Position numbers and translations under genes: made by a program. A model generated the notes under the pieces. The model did not search any database. It was given only the letters and a program-made list of their open reading frames with translations, and was not told the origin of the DNA. From Oribacterium asaccharolyticum ACB7 (lineage in GTDB: Bacteria > Bacillota > Clostridia > Lachnospirales > Lachnospiraceae), in the NCBI RefSeq assembly GCF_000238075.1, contig NZ_JH414505.1, forward strand, positions 341,345-405,344: a stretch of 64,000 bases of DNA. The letters are read 5' to 3'. Positions 19,292 through 29,398 of this stretch are shown here, in pieces; the stretch's first letter is position 1; the number at the start of each line of letters is the position of its first letter.

Positions 19292-19993
19292 TCACCAAAG
19301 CAGATTCCATACAAGGACAATGACGGAAACTGCAACAAATATCCAATCCAGCGCCTTCATCTTCACTTCAAGGAAACTGCTTCGGGGATGGTCTTTATCA
19401 AATCCACGAGCCATAACTGCTGCGGACATTTCATCCACAATCGCCGAACTTTGCAAAAGAAACGGCACTAACATATTTTCCAGCATATACAGAGGGCGAC
19501 GCAGTACATTTTTTATGGACAGAGCCATTCCACGCAGACGCATTGCCTGTGTGATGACCTGCCATTCCTCTGTCAGCGTGGGCACAAAACGAAACATGAC
19601 CGCTATGGGAATAATGACCACATTTGGCAGGTGCATCGCCATAAACGCGCTGATATATTGTCCCACGGTTGAGGTTTTCGTGACAATATAAAAGGCGCCA
19701 AACAGAGGAAGCAAAAACCGAAGCACATGGCACAACAACAGGGCTACATATTGGGGCGGGCCGGACAATCTTCCCACCACAAACAAGTCACATAAGAACA
19801 TAACTGCAAATGTAATGGAAACATTCAACGCCCACTGCCACTTTTTACAAATCAGCATTGTAATACCGCAAAACAGAAGCAGGGCAATCTCCTGAATATA
19901 CGTCATACCTGAAAAAGTCGAGAAGCAAGCAGCGACAAATACCGCCAGCTTGCTTCTCGGATCTAACACAGTTCTTGAATTTTTCTGCGTCAT
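19292..19993 (-). CDS. Energy-coupling factor transporter transmembrane protein EcfT-like
   Basis: A 233-residue membrane protein with about five helices. It opens with DPRSKLAVFVAA, typical of EcfT/CbiQ, and has the conserved coupling segment VITQAMRLRGMA and a later MARGFD; the A-R-G motifs dock onto the ATPases. It lies between the S component, which it overlaps by one base, and the ATPase fusion, which it precedes by 15 bp. Together these make a complete ECF module. The product is probably the scaffold coupling ATP hydrolysis to the S component. Confidence 0.88.
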   Translation of the reverse strand: MTQKNSRTVLDPRSKLAVFVAACFSTFSGMTYIQEIALLLFCGITMLICKKWQWALNVSITFAVMFLCDLFVVGRLSGPPQYVALLLCHVLRFLLPLFGAFYIVTKTSTVGQYISAFMAMHLPNVVIIPIAVMFRFVPTLTEEWQVITQAMRLRGMALSIKNVLRRPLYMLENMLVPFLLQSSAIVDEMSAAVMARGFDKDHPRSSFLEVKMKALDWIFVAVSVIVLVWNLLW

Positions 19994-20577
19994 TACGCAA
20001 CAATACCGGCTTTCACAAAATGCTTGCTCAGAATACGCTTACCGAACAGACCGCCCAGAAGTCCGCCCAACAGAGCCAGTGCAATGAATACTACAATAAT
20101 CCAATTCGGAGTCAGAGAATCGAGTGTAGCAGCATACTCAGCCCCATAATATGTAGTGCAGATGGAAAGAAACGCATCTTTCGCAATCAAAATTGCAAAG
20201 AACGGGCCCATCGAGGTCAGGTTAAACACACAGTAGCTTGCGATAAGAGCTTTGGCAGAATTGCGGCGTTTTCCGGCTACGATAAGTTCTGCAATCACGC
20301 CCCATACGATAGCGGCAATCAGCGGATAAAATGTAGCCATAGAGGTAATCAGTCCTACAAGCACAGCGAGAATAAAAATAGAGCCGGTGCGGGGGACTTT
20401 CAATGCATACAGCATATACACCGAGCCTAATATAATGCCGGCAATCAGCGGTGTTGCCAGATAGAGTATTGGAACGATAGGCAGTATCATTGACGATAAT
20501 ACAGTGAGCAGGACAAGGTAGATTGCTCCGAATGCACCTGCGGAAATTAAGTCTTTTGTAGTAAGTTTTATTTTCAT
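19993..20577 (-). CDS. ECF transporter S component, MptE/Trep_Strep-like
   Basis: A 194-residue protein with about six membrane helices, starting MKIKLTTKDLISAGAFGAIY. The small-residue pattern near the N-terminus fits S components that bind EcfT. It resembles the Trep_Strep/MptE group, whose substrate is unsettled. The start at 20577 has GAAGGTG upstream and suits the family better than the ATG-like codon at 20628. It is first in the transport operon, downstream of the AraC gene and its terminator. Confidence 0.82.
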   Translation of the reverse strand: MKIKLTTKDLISAGAFGAIYLVLLTVLSSMILPIVPILYLATPLIAGIILGSVYMLYALKVPRTGSIFILAVLVGLITSMATFYPLIAAIVWGVIAELIVAGKRRNSAKALIASYCVFNLTSMGPFFAILIAKDAFLSICTTYYGAEYAATLDSLTPNWIIVVFIALALLGGLLGGLFGKRILSKHFVKAGIVA

Positions 20578-20690
20578 AACGACACCTTCGCTTTCTTGAA
20601 AATGGCAGGAGATTCCAAGCCATTTCATTTTTATGTAGTATGCAGTATGCAGTTAGCATCTCCTAACCACAACACATTTTAAACGAGATA

Positions 20691-20748
20691 CGACTGCTTC
20701 ATCTACCCCGAACAGTCGCAGCAATACAAAAATAATCCAAAAGGTCAA
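20691..20748 (-). promoter_or_regulatory. Promoter and dyad upstream of the ECF/ABC operon
   Basis: On the minus strand TTGACC (20748-20743) and TATTGC (20726-20721) form a modest promoter with 16-bp spacing. Just downstream, CGACTG and CAGTCG (20691-20718) form an inverted repeat with a 16-bp spacer, a plausible regulator site. AraC-family control is inferred from position. Confidence 0.4.
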
Positions 20749-20750
20749 AG

Positions 20751-20777
20751 AAAATGGAGTGCCATACATGACACTCC
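20751..20777 (-). terminator. Terminator of the AraC-type gene
   Basis: GGAGTG and CACTCC pair across a 10-base loop, followed on the minus strand by ATTTTCTTT, four bases after the araC-type stop codon. It separates the regulator from the transport operon. Confidence 0.6.
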
Positions 20778-20780
20778 AAT

Positions 20781-21722
20781 CTATTGTTCTTCATTCTGTT
20801 TTCGATATTCCAAAGGTCTCTTTCCCATGACGGAGAAAAACGCCTCTGTAAACTTACTTGGATTCTGATACCCCATTGCCGCCGCAATTTCGATTACACG
20901 CTGCTTTGTTTCCAACAGCAATTTTGCAGCTATGTGCATCTTATATCTTTTCAAATAGACATAAGGGGTTTCGCCATAAACCTGTTTGAAGCTGGTTTTC
21001 AGTTGCGTCAGGCTGATTTCATGCTCTGCCGCCAGCTCCTTGAGGCTGACAGAATGTTCCAAATCTTCAATCAGATGGTTCCTGACATGTTTAATCTTTT
21101 CAGTCAATGGTTTCGCCATATATTCGTGATTTTCTTCCAGAACAGTCTGCCTGGCCTGGAAATGATACAGCAGCTCCAATATTTTCAGGCGCAAATATGG
21201 CAACTCCGGTTGAGTAAGGCTGCGATACAATTCTCTGTATATATGTTCCACATTCTCATTACGTCGAAACACCATACAACGAGTATCCAGGGAATATTTT
21301 CTGGTCAAAATATCTGTATCTATGCCGAAGCTGTTCAATTCCGGTACTGTTTTGCATAGCCGTGGATAAAGAATTATGGTGGAACCGGAGTAATAATTCA
21401 AAGGGAAGGATGAGGCAATGGGAGAATGTAAAACATTATTGATTGCAATATCGCCTTCACCCATATACGCACAGTTTCTGTTGTCAAAAACACATTCAAA
21501 CCGCCCTTTGAAGCAATGGTTTATGCTGATGACATCCTGCTCCATACCATCCTGATAACAGGTTTCACTTTCAAAAGTTGTTATCATCAGTTGAACACCG
21601 GGAAACACATCATACAAATGAATATCCGCCCTTCCGTTCTTCATAGGATAAATGATGTCCGTAATGAAGGCTTCCTCTCGCCTTATTATTTCCTTATCTA
21701 TCAAATATTTTAATTCCTGCAT
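20781..21722 (-). CDS. AraC family transcriptional regulator
   Basis: A 313-residue cytosolic regulator. The C-terminal ~100 residues hold both AraC helix-turn-helix motifs (VSLKELAAEHEISLTQLKTS and VIEIAAAMGYQNPSKFTEAF, ending GKRPLEYRK). The N-terminal ~200 residues are a ligand-sensing region without a recognised motif. The start at 21722 is supported by AAGGAG eight bases upstream; a longer frame to 21815 has no such site. It lies at the right end of the inserted element, immediately before the ECF/ABC operon, and is most likely its activator, as YbtA is for ybtPQ. Confidence 0.92.
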   Translation of the reverse strand: MQELKYLIDKEIIRREEAFITDIIYPMKNGRADIHLYDVFPGVQLMITTFESETCYQDGMEQDVISINHCFKGRFECVFDNRNCAYMGEGDIAINNVLHSPIASSFPLNYYSGSTIILYPRLCKTVPELNSFGIDTDILTRKYSLDTRCMVFRRNENVEHIYRELYRSLTQPELPYLRLKILELLYHFQARQTVLEENHEYMAKPLTEKIKHVRNHLIEDLEHSVSLKELAAEHEISLTQLKTSFKQVYGETPYVYLKRYKMHIAAKLLLETKQRVIEIAAAMGYQNPSKFTEAFFSVMGKRPLEYRKQNEEQ

Positions 21723-21855
21723 TGTGCTCTCCTTGTTTTGAGAGATTGTGTTCTTAATTCTTGGGTTAGATATGACTAATCTCCTGACAATTATTATAGT
21801 GCCTTTTGCGGGCAAATTCGATACCGCACAAGCATTTTAAGAAAGCAAAGTTACT

Positions 21856-21922
21856 ATAGAGTCAAAATAATACTATAACTCTTTTATGAAAAAGAAGTGA
21901 ACAAAAAAAGCAGAGCCAAAGC
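21856..21922. repeat. Right end repeat of inserted element (candidate attR)
   Basis: Counterpart of the left end repeat. 21856-21905 resembles 11937-11985, and 21899-21922 is identical to 12011-12034. Here the two blocks overlap and run directly into the rpmE terminator, so this side looks like the uninterrupted form. Confidence 0.75.
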
Positions 21923-21930
21923 TCTGCTCT
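21902..21930 (-). terminator. rpmE terminator, overlapping the integration site
   Basis: On the minus strand GCAGAGC pairs with GCTCTGC across a short TTTG loop and is followed by a T7 run, 15 bp after the rpmE stop codon. The left end repeat carries only one half of this stem. Confidence 0.85.
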
Positions 21931-21937
21931 TTTCATC

Positions 21938-22141
21938 TTACTGCTGAATTCCAAAACGCTTATTGAACTTATCAATTCTACCCTTAGCAGCTGCTGCCTT
22001 CTGGTTTCCTGTGTAGAACGGATGACACTTGGAACAAATTTCCACGTGAATTTCCGGCTTTGTGGAACCTGTCACGAAGGTGTTTCCACAGTTGCAGGTT
22101 ACGGTTGCCTGGTAGTAGCTTGGATGAATGTCTTCTCTCAT
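21938..22141 (-). CDS. rpmE: 50S ribosomal protein L31
   Basis: 67 residues, starting [10 protein letters not shown], with four zinc-ligand cysteines at 16, 18, 36 and 39. It is therefore the zinc-binding (C+) form of L31, a surface protein of the large ribosomal subunit. GGGAAAAA precedes the ATG. In relatives the next gene is DUF1385; here the inserted element begins right at its terminator. Confidence 0.97.
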   Translation of the reverse strand: MREDIHPSYYQATVTCNCGNTFVTGSTKPEIHVEICSKCHPFYTGNQKAAAAKGRIDKFNKRFGIQQ

Positions 22142-22272
22142 TTTTTCCCTCTTTCTGCATGGTTTCCAATCATGCGCATTCGTCTATCCGCAATCGGATT
22201 ACTTGGTTTTCATAAAGCAAAATCCGCTTTAGCCAAGATACGATACCACAGAAAAGAGAAAGGCGCAAGAGC

Positions 22273-22325
22273 TGTTTTCCTATTCTCTTTCCTAAAACAT
22301 GTTTTCCTATTCTCTTTCCTAAAAC
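22273..22325. repeat. Two-copy 27-bp tandem duplication
   Basis: A unit beginning TGTTTTCCTATTCTCTTTCC is present twice head to tail (22273-22299 and 22300-22325), nearly identical, in the 250-bp gap between guaB and rpmE. The rest of the gap shows nothing clear. Confidence 0.8.
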
Positions 22326-22394
22326 GGTATTTTTCTCTTGACTTTTAAGTTCTTACTTTTTTTGCGAAAAGATATCTTCTTGTTTCCGCCTTAG

Positions 22395-23906
<1,512 letters not shown>

Positions 23907-23911
23907 TCAGT

Positions 23912-23940
23912 ACTATAGCATAGGCTTTTTGGAAAAACAA
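23912..23940 (-). promoter_or_regulatory. guaB promoter
   Basis: On the minus strand TTGTTT (23940-23935) and TATAGT (23917-23912) are separated by 17 bp, about 55 bp upstream of the guaB start. No purine-type aptamer is seen in the leader. Confidence 0.65.
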
Positions 23941-24003
23941 TATTCTTAAACCCGGAAAGACCGGAAGGTGAAATTTTCTTCAACATTCACGTTTTGCGAC
24001 ATC

Positions 24004-25218
24004 TTAATACTCGTGACTCAGCAGAAAATCCGCCATGTGAACCATCTTTACCCCATTCACATTTCCCCCTGCCAAGTCATCCAGTGTCACCACGTACTTC
24101 GGATAATGGTCCTTAAGTTCCAAAAGATTCGTTAGTTCCCGATCCGAATCCTCCGGCAGATTCCGGCAGACCTGTACATAGATTCGCTCATCCCGCCGAA
24201 CCGCTACAAAATCAATTTCCTTCGTCTCATTTTTCCCGATATAAACCTCATAGCCTCTTCGTTTCAGTTCAAAGTACACCAGGTTTTCCAGCATGGAATC
24301 AACGGACTTGGGATTAAAACCCATCATACAGTACTTTAAGGAAGAGTCCGCCAGGTAAAATTTTTCCTGTGTTTTCAGGACAGATTTTCCCTGTAAATCA
24401 TATCGGGGACAGCGGTAAATCACGAAGGCTTTTTCCAGATAGCTTAAGTAGTTGTAAATGGATTCAATGGAAAGGGAACGCCCCTCACTTTTTAGAAACT
24501 TGGCGATGGCATTGGCGGAAAAGGTTTTTCCTACATTTTCCACCACAAATTTAACCACACGCTGAAATAAATCCAGGTTTACAATCTTGTATCGCCTAGT
24601 AATGTCACTGTTAATGACGGAGTTATAGATTCCTTCTACAATCTGATAGGCGGAGTGTTCTTCAAAATTGCTGCGGGCCACGATGGGAAAGCCTCCCATA
24701 CGAATATAGTCCTGCAAGAGCTCCTTTTTAGAACGGGAATCTCCTTCCTTAAAACGTAAATACTCGGAAAAAGACAGGGTGTAAACCGGAATAGAAATAT
24801 ACCGCCCTGTTAAATAGTCGGAAATCTCTCCGGACATCAGCTTGGAATTGGAGCCCGTCACATAAATGTCGGTGTTTGCGTCCTCCAAAAGACTGTTTAT
24901 CGCCTTTTCCCAGCCCGTCACTTCCTGCACCTCATCCAGCAGAAGATAATAGCGATCATTATCCCGCATTAACCGCTTTATCCCCTGATACATCTCCTTA
25001 CTGCTCATGCCCTCTTCCAACTCTTCCGAGGTATAACGCAGGCTAATGATATGATCTTCCGAAATTCTGCTCCGAATCAGCTCTTCCTTGAACATTTCCA
25101 AAATGGTGGATTTTCCGCATCGCCGAATTCCCGCCAGAATTTTTACCAAAGGCATATCCCTGTACTGCTTAAGTGTCTGCAAATATTCAGGACGATCTAT
25201 TCTATTCCGCTCTTCCAT
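24004..25218 (-). CDS. AAA_14/DUF4143 ATPase (copy 1)
   Basis: 404 residues. The N-terminal P-loop domain has Walker A GIRRCGKST, Walker B YYLLLDEVQEV and the sensor TGSNSKL. The C-terminal DUF4143 domain has a PD-(D/E)XK-like pattern (KEIDFVAVRRDERIYVQVC). Such proteins are widespread, often multicopy, and without an established function. A second copy at 47044-48258 is roughly nine-tenths identical. AAGGAG lies 11 bases before the start. It stands alone between guaB and a structured repeat, so context does not assign a role. Confidence 0.9.
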   Translation of the reverse strand: MEERNRIDRPEYLQTLKQYRDMPLVKILAGIRRCGKSTILEMFKEELIRSRISEDHIISLRYTSEELEEGMSSKEMYQGIKRLMRDNDRYYLLLDEVQEVTGWEKAINSLLEDANTDIYVTGSNSKLMSGEISDYLTGRYISIPVYTLSFSEYLRFKEGDSRSKKELLQDYIRMGGFPIVARSNFEEHSAYQIVEGIYNSVINSDITRRYKIVNLDLFQRVVKFVVENVGKTFSANAIAKFLKSEGRSLSIESIYNYLSYLEKAFVIYRCPRYDLQGKSVLKTQEKFYLADSSLKYCMMGFNPKSVDSMLENLVYFELKRRGYEVYIGKNETKEIDFVAVRRDERIYVQVCRNLPEDSDRELTNLLELKDHYPKYVVTLDDLAGGNVNGVKMVHMADFLLSHEY

Positions 25219-25417
25219 ACCGTTCTCAGCTCCTTATAAGACTTTCTTTTAACTGATATTATACCACAACAATGCAGAAAAATGTTCTTGTTTCCATAAG
25301 TTTTTACCTCTTAACAATAAAAAATTTCTATTTTTTACTCCTTTTTTACTTTATATTCAATATTGCCGAAAGAATCAGGGACGTAGTGAATCCCTGCTCT
25401 ATTCCTCATACAAAAAA
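25219..25417. other. Non-coding stretch with nested hairpins beside repeat copy A
   Basis: No gene seen. It contains a CAGGGA/TCCCTG hairpin near 25376-25399 and a CCTCAT/ATGAGG hairpin abutting the repeat. A 12-13-bp segment, AATATTGCCGAAA (25359-25371), is complementary to 25446-25458 inside the repeat, offering an alternative pairing. Confidence 0.5.
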
Positions 25418-25615
25418 TGAGGCTGTAAATCAAAATAAAAGCAATTTTCGGCAATATAGGTCTGAATGCAGGGGTAGTCTGAGCCCATCAGTACTTACTG
25501 AAAGCGAGTAGAGCGAAGCTTGAAGTTAGTACTGCTATGAGGCGAAGCTAGCGAGAGCGTGCCCCTAATTCAGACCTATATTGCTTAGAAAATTATTTTG
25601 ATTTTTACAGCCTCA
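25418..25615. repeat. Structured palindromic element, full copy A
   Basis: Outer arms TGAGGCTGTAAA and TTTACAGCCTCA close a long imperfect stem that continues inward through CAATATAGGTCTGAAT / ATTCAGACCTATATTG (perfect 16 bp) and GGGG/CCCC. Inside, GCCCAT pairs with ATGAGGC and encloses a CAGTACT/AGTACTG hairpin, followed by small GAA- and GAGA-capped hairpins. The core, GAGCCCATCAGTACTT then CTGAAAGCGAGT, recurs in copy B at 57564-57847. There is no open reading frame. It may be a MITE-like element, a structured RNA, or both. Confidence 0.75.
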
Positions 25616-25638
25616 GTTTTATATTTTAGTGTAAGCCT

Positions 25639-28600
25639 TTATTCTTTCGGCTCATCCGGCTTGATTTCTTCTTTAATGACTTCCGTCCTGATAATTTCCC
25701 TGGTGATGACTTCCGGCTTACCGCCTTCCGGATTTGCTGCTGCAAGCTTTAGCGCTTCCTTCTTCTTTTTCCAGCCTTTAAAGAGGAGGAACTGGCAAAG
25801 GAGGTAAAGTAACGCAAAAAGAATGTCAACACTTAAGAAAATCTTATCCATATTACTCATCTTGCCGGTAGGATCTCCGTTGTCATAGACGCCGCTGTTG
25901 GCTACCGTATAAAGAATGTTCTTACATGCCTTTCTCATAGCAAGAGCGGCAGTTGCGCTCTTGTCTGTAAACTTGTTGGAGTCTGCCATAGCAAAGCCCA
26001 GCATCAGGTCATTTCCGTTTCGTACGGACTTATCGGAAATCATATAGCCGTAGGAACCGTCATAGTCGGTAATGACCATACCTTGGAAGCCCCACTCTGT
26101 ACGAAGCACATCGTTTAAAAGATTGGGGTTCGCACTGCATGCAACGGTTCCAATGAAGTTGAAGGAGGACATCATGGCCTGAATATTGCCTTCGTACTTC
26201 TTCAATCCGATTTCAAAGCCCTTCAGATAATTCTCACGAATCGTCTGCTCCGTTGCGAAAGTCAAAAGGAAAGCACAACGGTTGGTTTCCTGATCGTTCA
26301 AGGCAAAATGCTTCAAATACGGGTACACCTTATACTTAATCGCCCCGTTCATTTCCGCTGCCGCAAGGTTTCCGGACAGTACGCCGTCTTCGGAGTAATA
26401 CTCAAAATTTCGTCCGGCAAAGGCACTTCTGTGGGTATTTGCCGCAGGGCCGTACCAGCCGTAGTAGCCTGCCGCCTTAAATTCTGCCGCAATGGCTTCT
26501 CCTATCTCGCCCAAAAGCTCTCTATTAAAGCTCTGCGCCATCAGGATTTCTCCCGGGAAGGAGGTACCGTAAACCTGGGTAATGAAGTTGTTCAATCCTG
26601 CAGGACCGTCACACTCCACCGTTGCCGGCTTACTGATGGACTTAATGGCCGCAGTCTGCCAGCCGCCCACATTGATTAAGGTAGCCATATCGTCAAAGCT
26701 CATCTGATCCAAAAGCTTGTCCCACTTTTCGTCATCGTAGGAGGCGCCTACAAGGTCATAGAGCTTTAAGCCGTTCTTTTGCTCCATATTCGGCATGGTG
26801 TCCGTTGCATTGTCATACTTTGTCGGATCATAGTAAGCAAAGGACTGCTCTTCCACTGCCTTACGGGTAGCATCGTCCATCACATAGGCATCCTCGGAAA
26901 GAGGACCGCAGGCCTCTTTGTAATTGGCAAAATGATCCTTACGGGAAAGAACGGTGAACTTTCCTCTGGTGTAGTCTTCAAAATGATTGACTGCCGCTAC
27001 CTTGTCGCTTTCTCTCTTATTTTTCGAGTAGTCGATATCCGCCGCTACCGTGAAGCTTTCCGATGCGATTTCCTTGTGGGAATTTTCCCGAATAGAAATC
27101 TTATAGTCTCCCGCTTCCAGAATATATCCGCCGCCCTTTACCTTGATACCCTCCGAATCATAGGAGGCAAGGTCTTCTTTGTTAATGGTAAAGGACAATT
27201 TTTCCGACTCACCGGGATTAAGCAGCTTCGTTTTTCCGAAATCAATAAAATTGACTGTGGATTTCTCGATGCCGCCGTTATAGTACGGAGGGGTAAAATA
27301 AACCTCTACCACATCTTTTCCGGCTACCTTACCGGTATTTTTCACCTCTACATCAAAGCTCAGCTGATTTCCGTTATCCTTAAAGTTCTCCATGGACTGG
27401 GTAAAGCTCGTGTAGGAAAGACCGTAGCCGAAGGGGTACTGCACAGTATCTTCGTAATTCAGGAAACCTTCTTCTGCTGCAGTTTCATAGAACTTGTAAC
27501 CGGTGTAAATGCCTTCCGCATAGTTTACGAAGGAAATGTTTCCTTCCGCAGATTCGTCTGCCGCCACAATCGCCTTCTTTAAATCGTCCACATTGGAATA
27601 AGCATGGTTTCCGATGTTATTAATGTAGGGAGTCTGCTGCAAATCCTTCACAAAGGTATCCACAGTTCTTCCGGAAGGGTTTACCTCTCCCTTCAAAATC
27701 TCACCCAGAGCGGAAAATCCTGTTACCCCCGCACCGGGAGCCCAAATCATGGACTTAATCTGCTTATAATCATCCGCAAAGCCAAGCTCCATGGGGTTAT
27801 TGGCATTGACAATTAAAACTACCTTATCGAAATTTTTACAAACCGTATCCAGCATATCCTTTTCCGGCTTGGAAAGCTCCAGATAGGACTGTCCTTCCTC
27901 AAAGTCCGGTGTGGAACCGTTGTTCTTATAGGAGGCACCGAAGTAACCGTACTTATCCGGATTTACCGATACTTCCTTCGCAATATTGTACTTACCGTCA
28001 ATAATGGCACGCATATCCATGGGAAGGTCTGCACCCTCTCCGCCGGATCTGCCCAATACTACAACGGCCACATCGGAAAAGCTCTTCGCCTTATTCATCA
28101 GATCATCCGTATAGTAATCCGCTGTCGGTTCGGGAAGACTCCAATCCTGCTCTTTCATGTTCAGACCCTTAGAAACTCTGCCGTCCTGATACTTCTTATA
28201 CATCTCCGTAAGGTCGGAATTTAATTCATAGCCTGCATTCTTAAGAGAATCCAAGATTCCTTCATTGTTCGTGGTATCGGAAGAACCGGAACCTGTTCCG
28301 CCGTAAATCGGTGCGGTGGATGCCCAGCCGAAGACATTTAACTTCTTTTCGTCTTGGAGAGGAAGCAGGGAGTCATCATTTTTCAGAAGCACAAATCCCT
28401 CTTCTCCCACCTTCTTTACCACTTCTTTACTGTGATTCCTTGTTTCTTCCGGAATCGTCACCTTGGAGGCATTTAAAAATCCGGAGACATTGCTGTGCAT
28501 CGGACCATAGGCAATAAGATTCCCCACGAACACCAGCACCAGGAAGAAATTCAACACTGCCTGAAAACGCACAAAACGCTTATGCTGTTTTTTGATGATG

Positions 28601-28755
28601 CTTGCAAAAATCAATATTACAAGCATTAAAATAAGGGCAATCAAAACCGCTAAGATATAGCCCTGCAGGGTGGTAATGTAAGACTTTAAATCCGCCTCGC
28701 TGACCCCCAGACCGAAGAAAAACGGCCCTACTGTTTTTAAGAGAAAATCAACCAT
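25639..28755 (-). CDS. Membrane-anchored glycoside hydrolase family 3, permuted domain order
   Basis: 1038 residues. Two membrane helices lie at about 27-52 and 63-83 and a third near 970-990, with a Lys/Glu-rich tail after it, so the catalytic body is anchored at both ends. The GH3 C-terminal-type domain (EEGFVLLKNDDSLLPL) comes first, then a fibronectin-like part (QSMENFKDN... to ISIREN). The barrel domain comes last, with CDGPAGLNNF, GRNFEYYSEDG, KHFALNDQETNR and the nucleophile Asp in MVITDYDG. Known permuted GH3 enzymes are beta-glucosidases or related exo-glycosidases. AAAGGAG precedes the ATG. It follows the GtrA and GH3 genes on the same strand. Confidence 0.9.
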   Translation of the reverse strand: MVDFLLKTVGPFFFGLGVSEADLKSYITTLQGYILAVLIALILMLVILIFASIIKKQHKRFVRFQAVLNFFLVLVFVGNLIAYGPMHSNVSGFLNASKVTIPEETRNHSKEVVKKVGEEGFVLLKNDDSLLPLQDEKKLNVFGWASTAPIYGGTGSGSSDTTNNEGILDSLKNAGYELNSDLTEMYKKYQDGRVSKGLNMKEQDWSLPEPTADYYTDDLMNKAKSFSDVAVVVLGRSGGEGADLPMDMRAIIDGKYNIAKEVSVNPDKYGYFGASYKNNGSTPDFEEGQSYLELSKPEKDMLDTVCKNFDKVVLIVNANNPMELGFADDYKQIKSMIWAPGAGVTGFSALGEILKGEVNPSGRTVDTFVKDLQQTPYINNIGNHAYSNVDDLKKAIVAADESAEGNISFVNYAEGIYTGYKFYETAAEEGFLNYEDTVQYPFGYGLSYTSFTQSMENFKDNGNQLSFDVEVKNTGKVAGKDVVEVYFTPPYYNGGIEKSTVNFIDFGKTKLLNPGESEKLSFTINKEDLASYDSEGIKVKGGGYILEAGDYKISIRENSHKEIASESFTVAADIDYSKNKRESDKVAAVNHFEDYTRGKFTVLSRKDHFANYKEACGPLSEDAYVMDDATRKAVEEQSFAYYDPTKYDNATDTMPNMEQKNGLKLYDLVGASYDDEKWDKLLDQMSFDDMATLINVGGWQTAAIKSISKPATVECDGPAGLNNFITQVYGTSFPGEILMAQSFNRELLGEIGEAIAAEFKAAGYYGWYGPAANTHRSAFAGRNFEYYSEDGVLSGNLAAAEMNGAIKYKVYPYLKHFALNDQETNRCAFLLTFATEQTIRENYLKGFEIGLKKYEGNIQAMMSSFNFIGTVACSANPNLLNDVLRTEWGFQGMVITDYDGSYGYMISDKSVRNGNDLMLGFAMADSNKFTDKSATAALAMRKACKNILYTVANSGVYDNGDPTGKMSNMDKIFLSVDILFALLYLLCQFLLFKGWKKKKEALKLAAANPEGGKPEVITREIIRTEVIKEEIKPDEPKE

Positions 28756-28897
28756 TCATACTCCTTTCTACCCTTTAACTTATGCAGAAGTCCAGCATAA
28801 GAGATACTATCTTTCACTATCTGACGAATTGCATCTTCAAAACAAAGTCTGCACGTAAGATAGTTTAGATTTCTTTTGATTCTATCGGCTACGATTC

Positions 28898-29398
28898 TCA
28901 TTTTCCTTTTGGCATAATCCAGAACTTCATCGTAGGATAACTTAAAAGTACCTGCACAACAATATTCACGATATTGGCTAAAGTCGGCGCAAGGGCAGCC
29001 GAAATCCCCATCTTGATGAAAAGGCTTTGGCTGTAACCCGGCAGTGCCGCAGAAACCAGCACAAGGAAAACAGCAAAAATCACATACTTCGGGATGGCCT
29101 TTTCGAAGGCTGCATCGGACTTAAAGACCAGATTCTTCTGCACGAAGAAGTTTACCGTCTGGGCCAATGCCGTTGCCAAGAGAAAGCTTAAAAATCCGCA
29201 AAGCATCAAGCTCTCCGGGCTGGTGTAATCGAAGACGAGAAAGCGAAAGGGCGTCGTCTTCCAAGCTGTAAAAATCACCCCCGTGCACAGCCACATCATG
29301 ATGAAATTGGTCACGGTAGCGCAGTTGGAAAGCAGGTTAAAGAGGATAAATTCCCAAAGATTCGGATGTGCCGCAATCCATTTTTTTATGGCGTCCAT
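28898..29398 (-). CDS. GtrA-like family membrane protein
   Basis: 166 residues with four membrane helices, ending with the GtrA-type pattern NFFVQKNLVFKSD in the middle and VVQVLLSYPTMKFWIM at the C-terminus. GtrA-like proteins are thought to move lipid-linked sugars or act with glycosyltransferases at the membrane. It overlaps the preceding GH3 gene by 13 bp, so coupled translation is likely, and it precedes the membrane-anchored GH3. The 142-bp gap after it holds only a 7-bp CTTATGC/GCATAAG hairpin at 28779-28801. A link to surface glycan turnover is inferred. Confidence 0.85.
   Translation of the reverse strand: MDAIKKWIAAHPNLWEFILFNLLSNCATVTNFIMMWLCTGVIFTAWKTTPFRFLVFDYTSPESLMLCGFLSFLLATALAQTVNFFVQKNLVFKSDAAFEKAIPKYVIFAVFLVLVSAALPGYSQSLFIKMGISAALAPTLANIVNIVVQVLLSYPTMKFWIMPKGK

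Larger units (their letters stand above)
12011..21922. mobile_element. Degraded integrated element (~9.9 kb) at the rpmE terminator
   Basis: Identical 24-bp direct repeats (12011-12034 and 21899-21922) bound a block that separates rpmE from the DUF1385-prmC pair. Just inside the left repeat are the tail of a recombinase and a truncated relaxase with nonsense codons, both typical of integrative conjugative or mobilisable elements. The remainder is a membrane protein and a five-gene transport and regulator cassette on the minus strand. No intact integrase, relaxase or conjugation gene is left, so the element is probably immobile and kept for its cargo. Confidence 0.75.
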
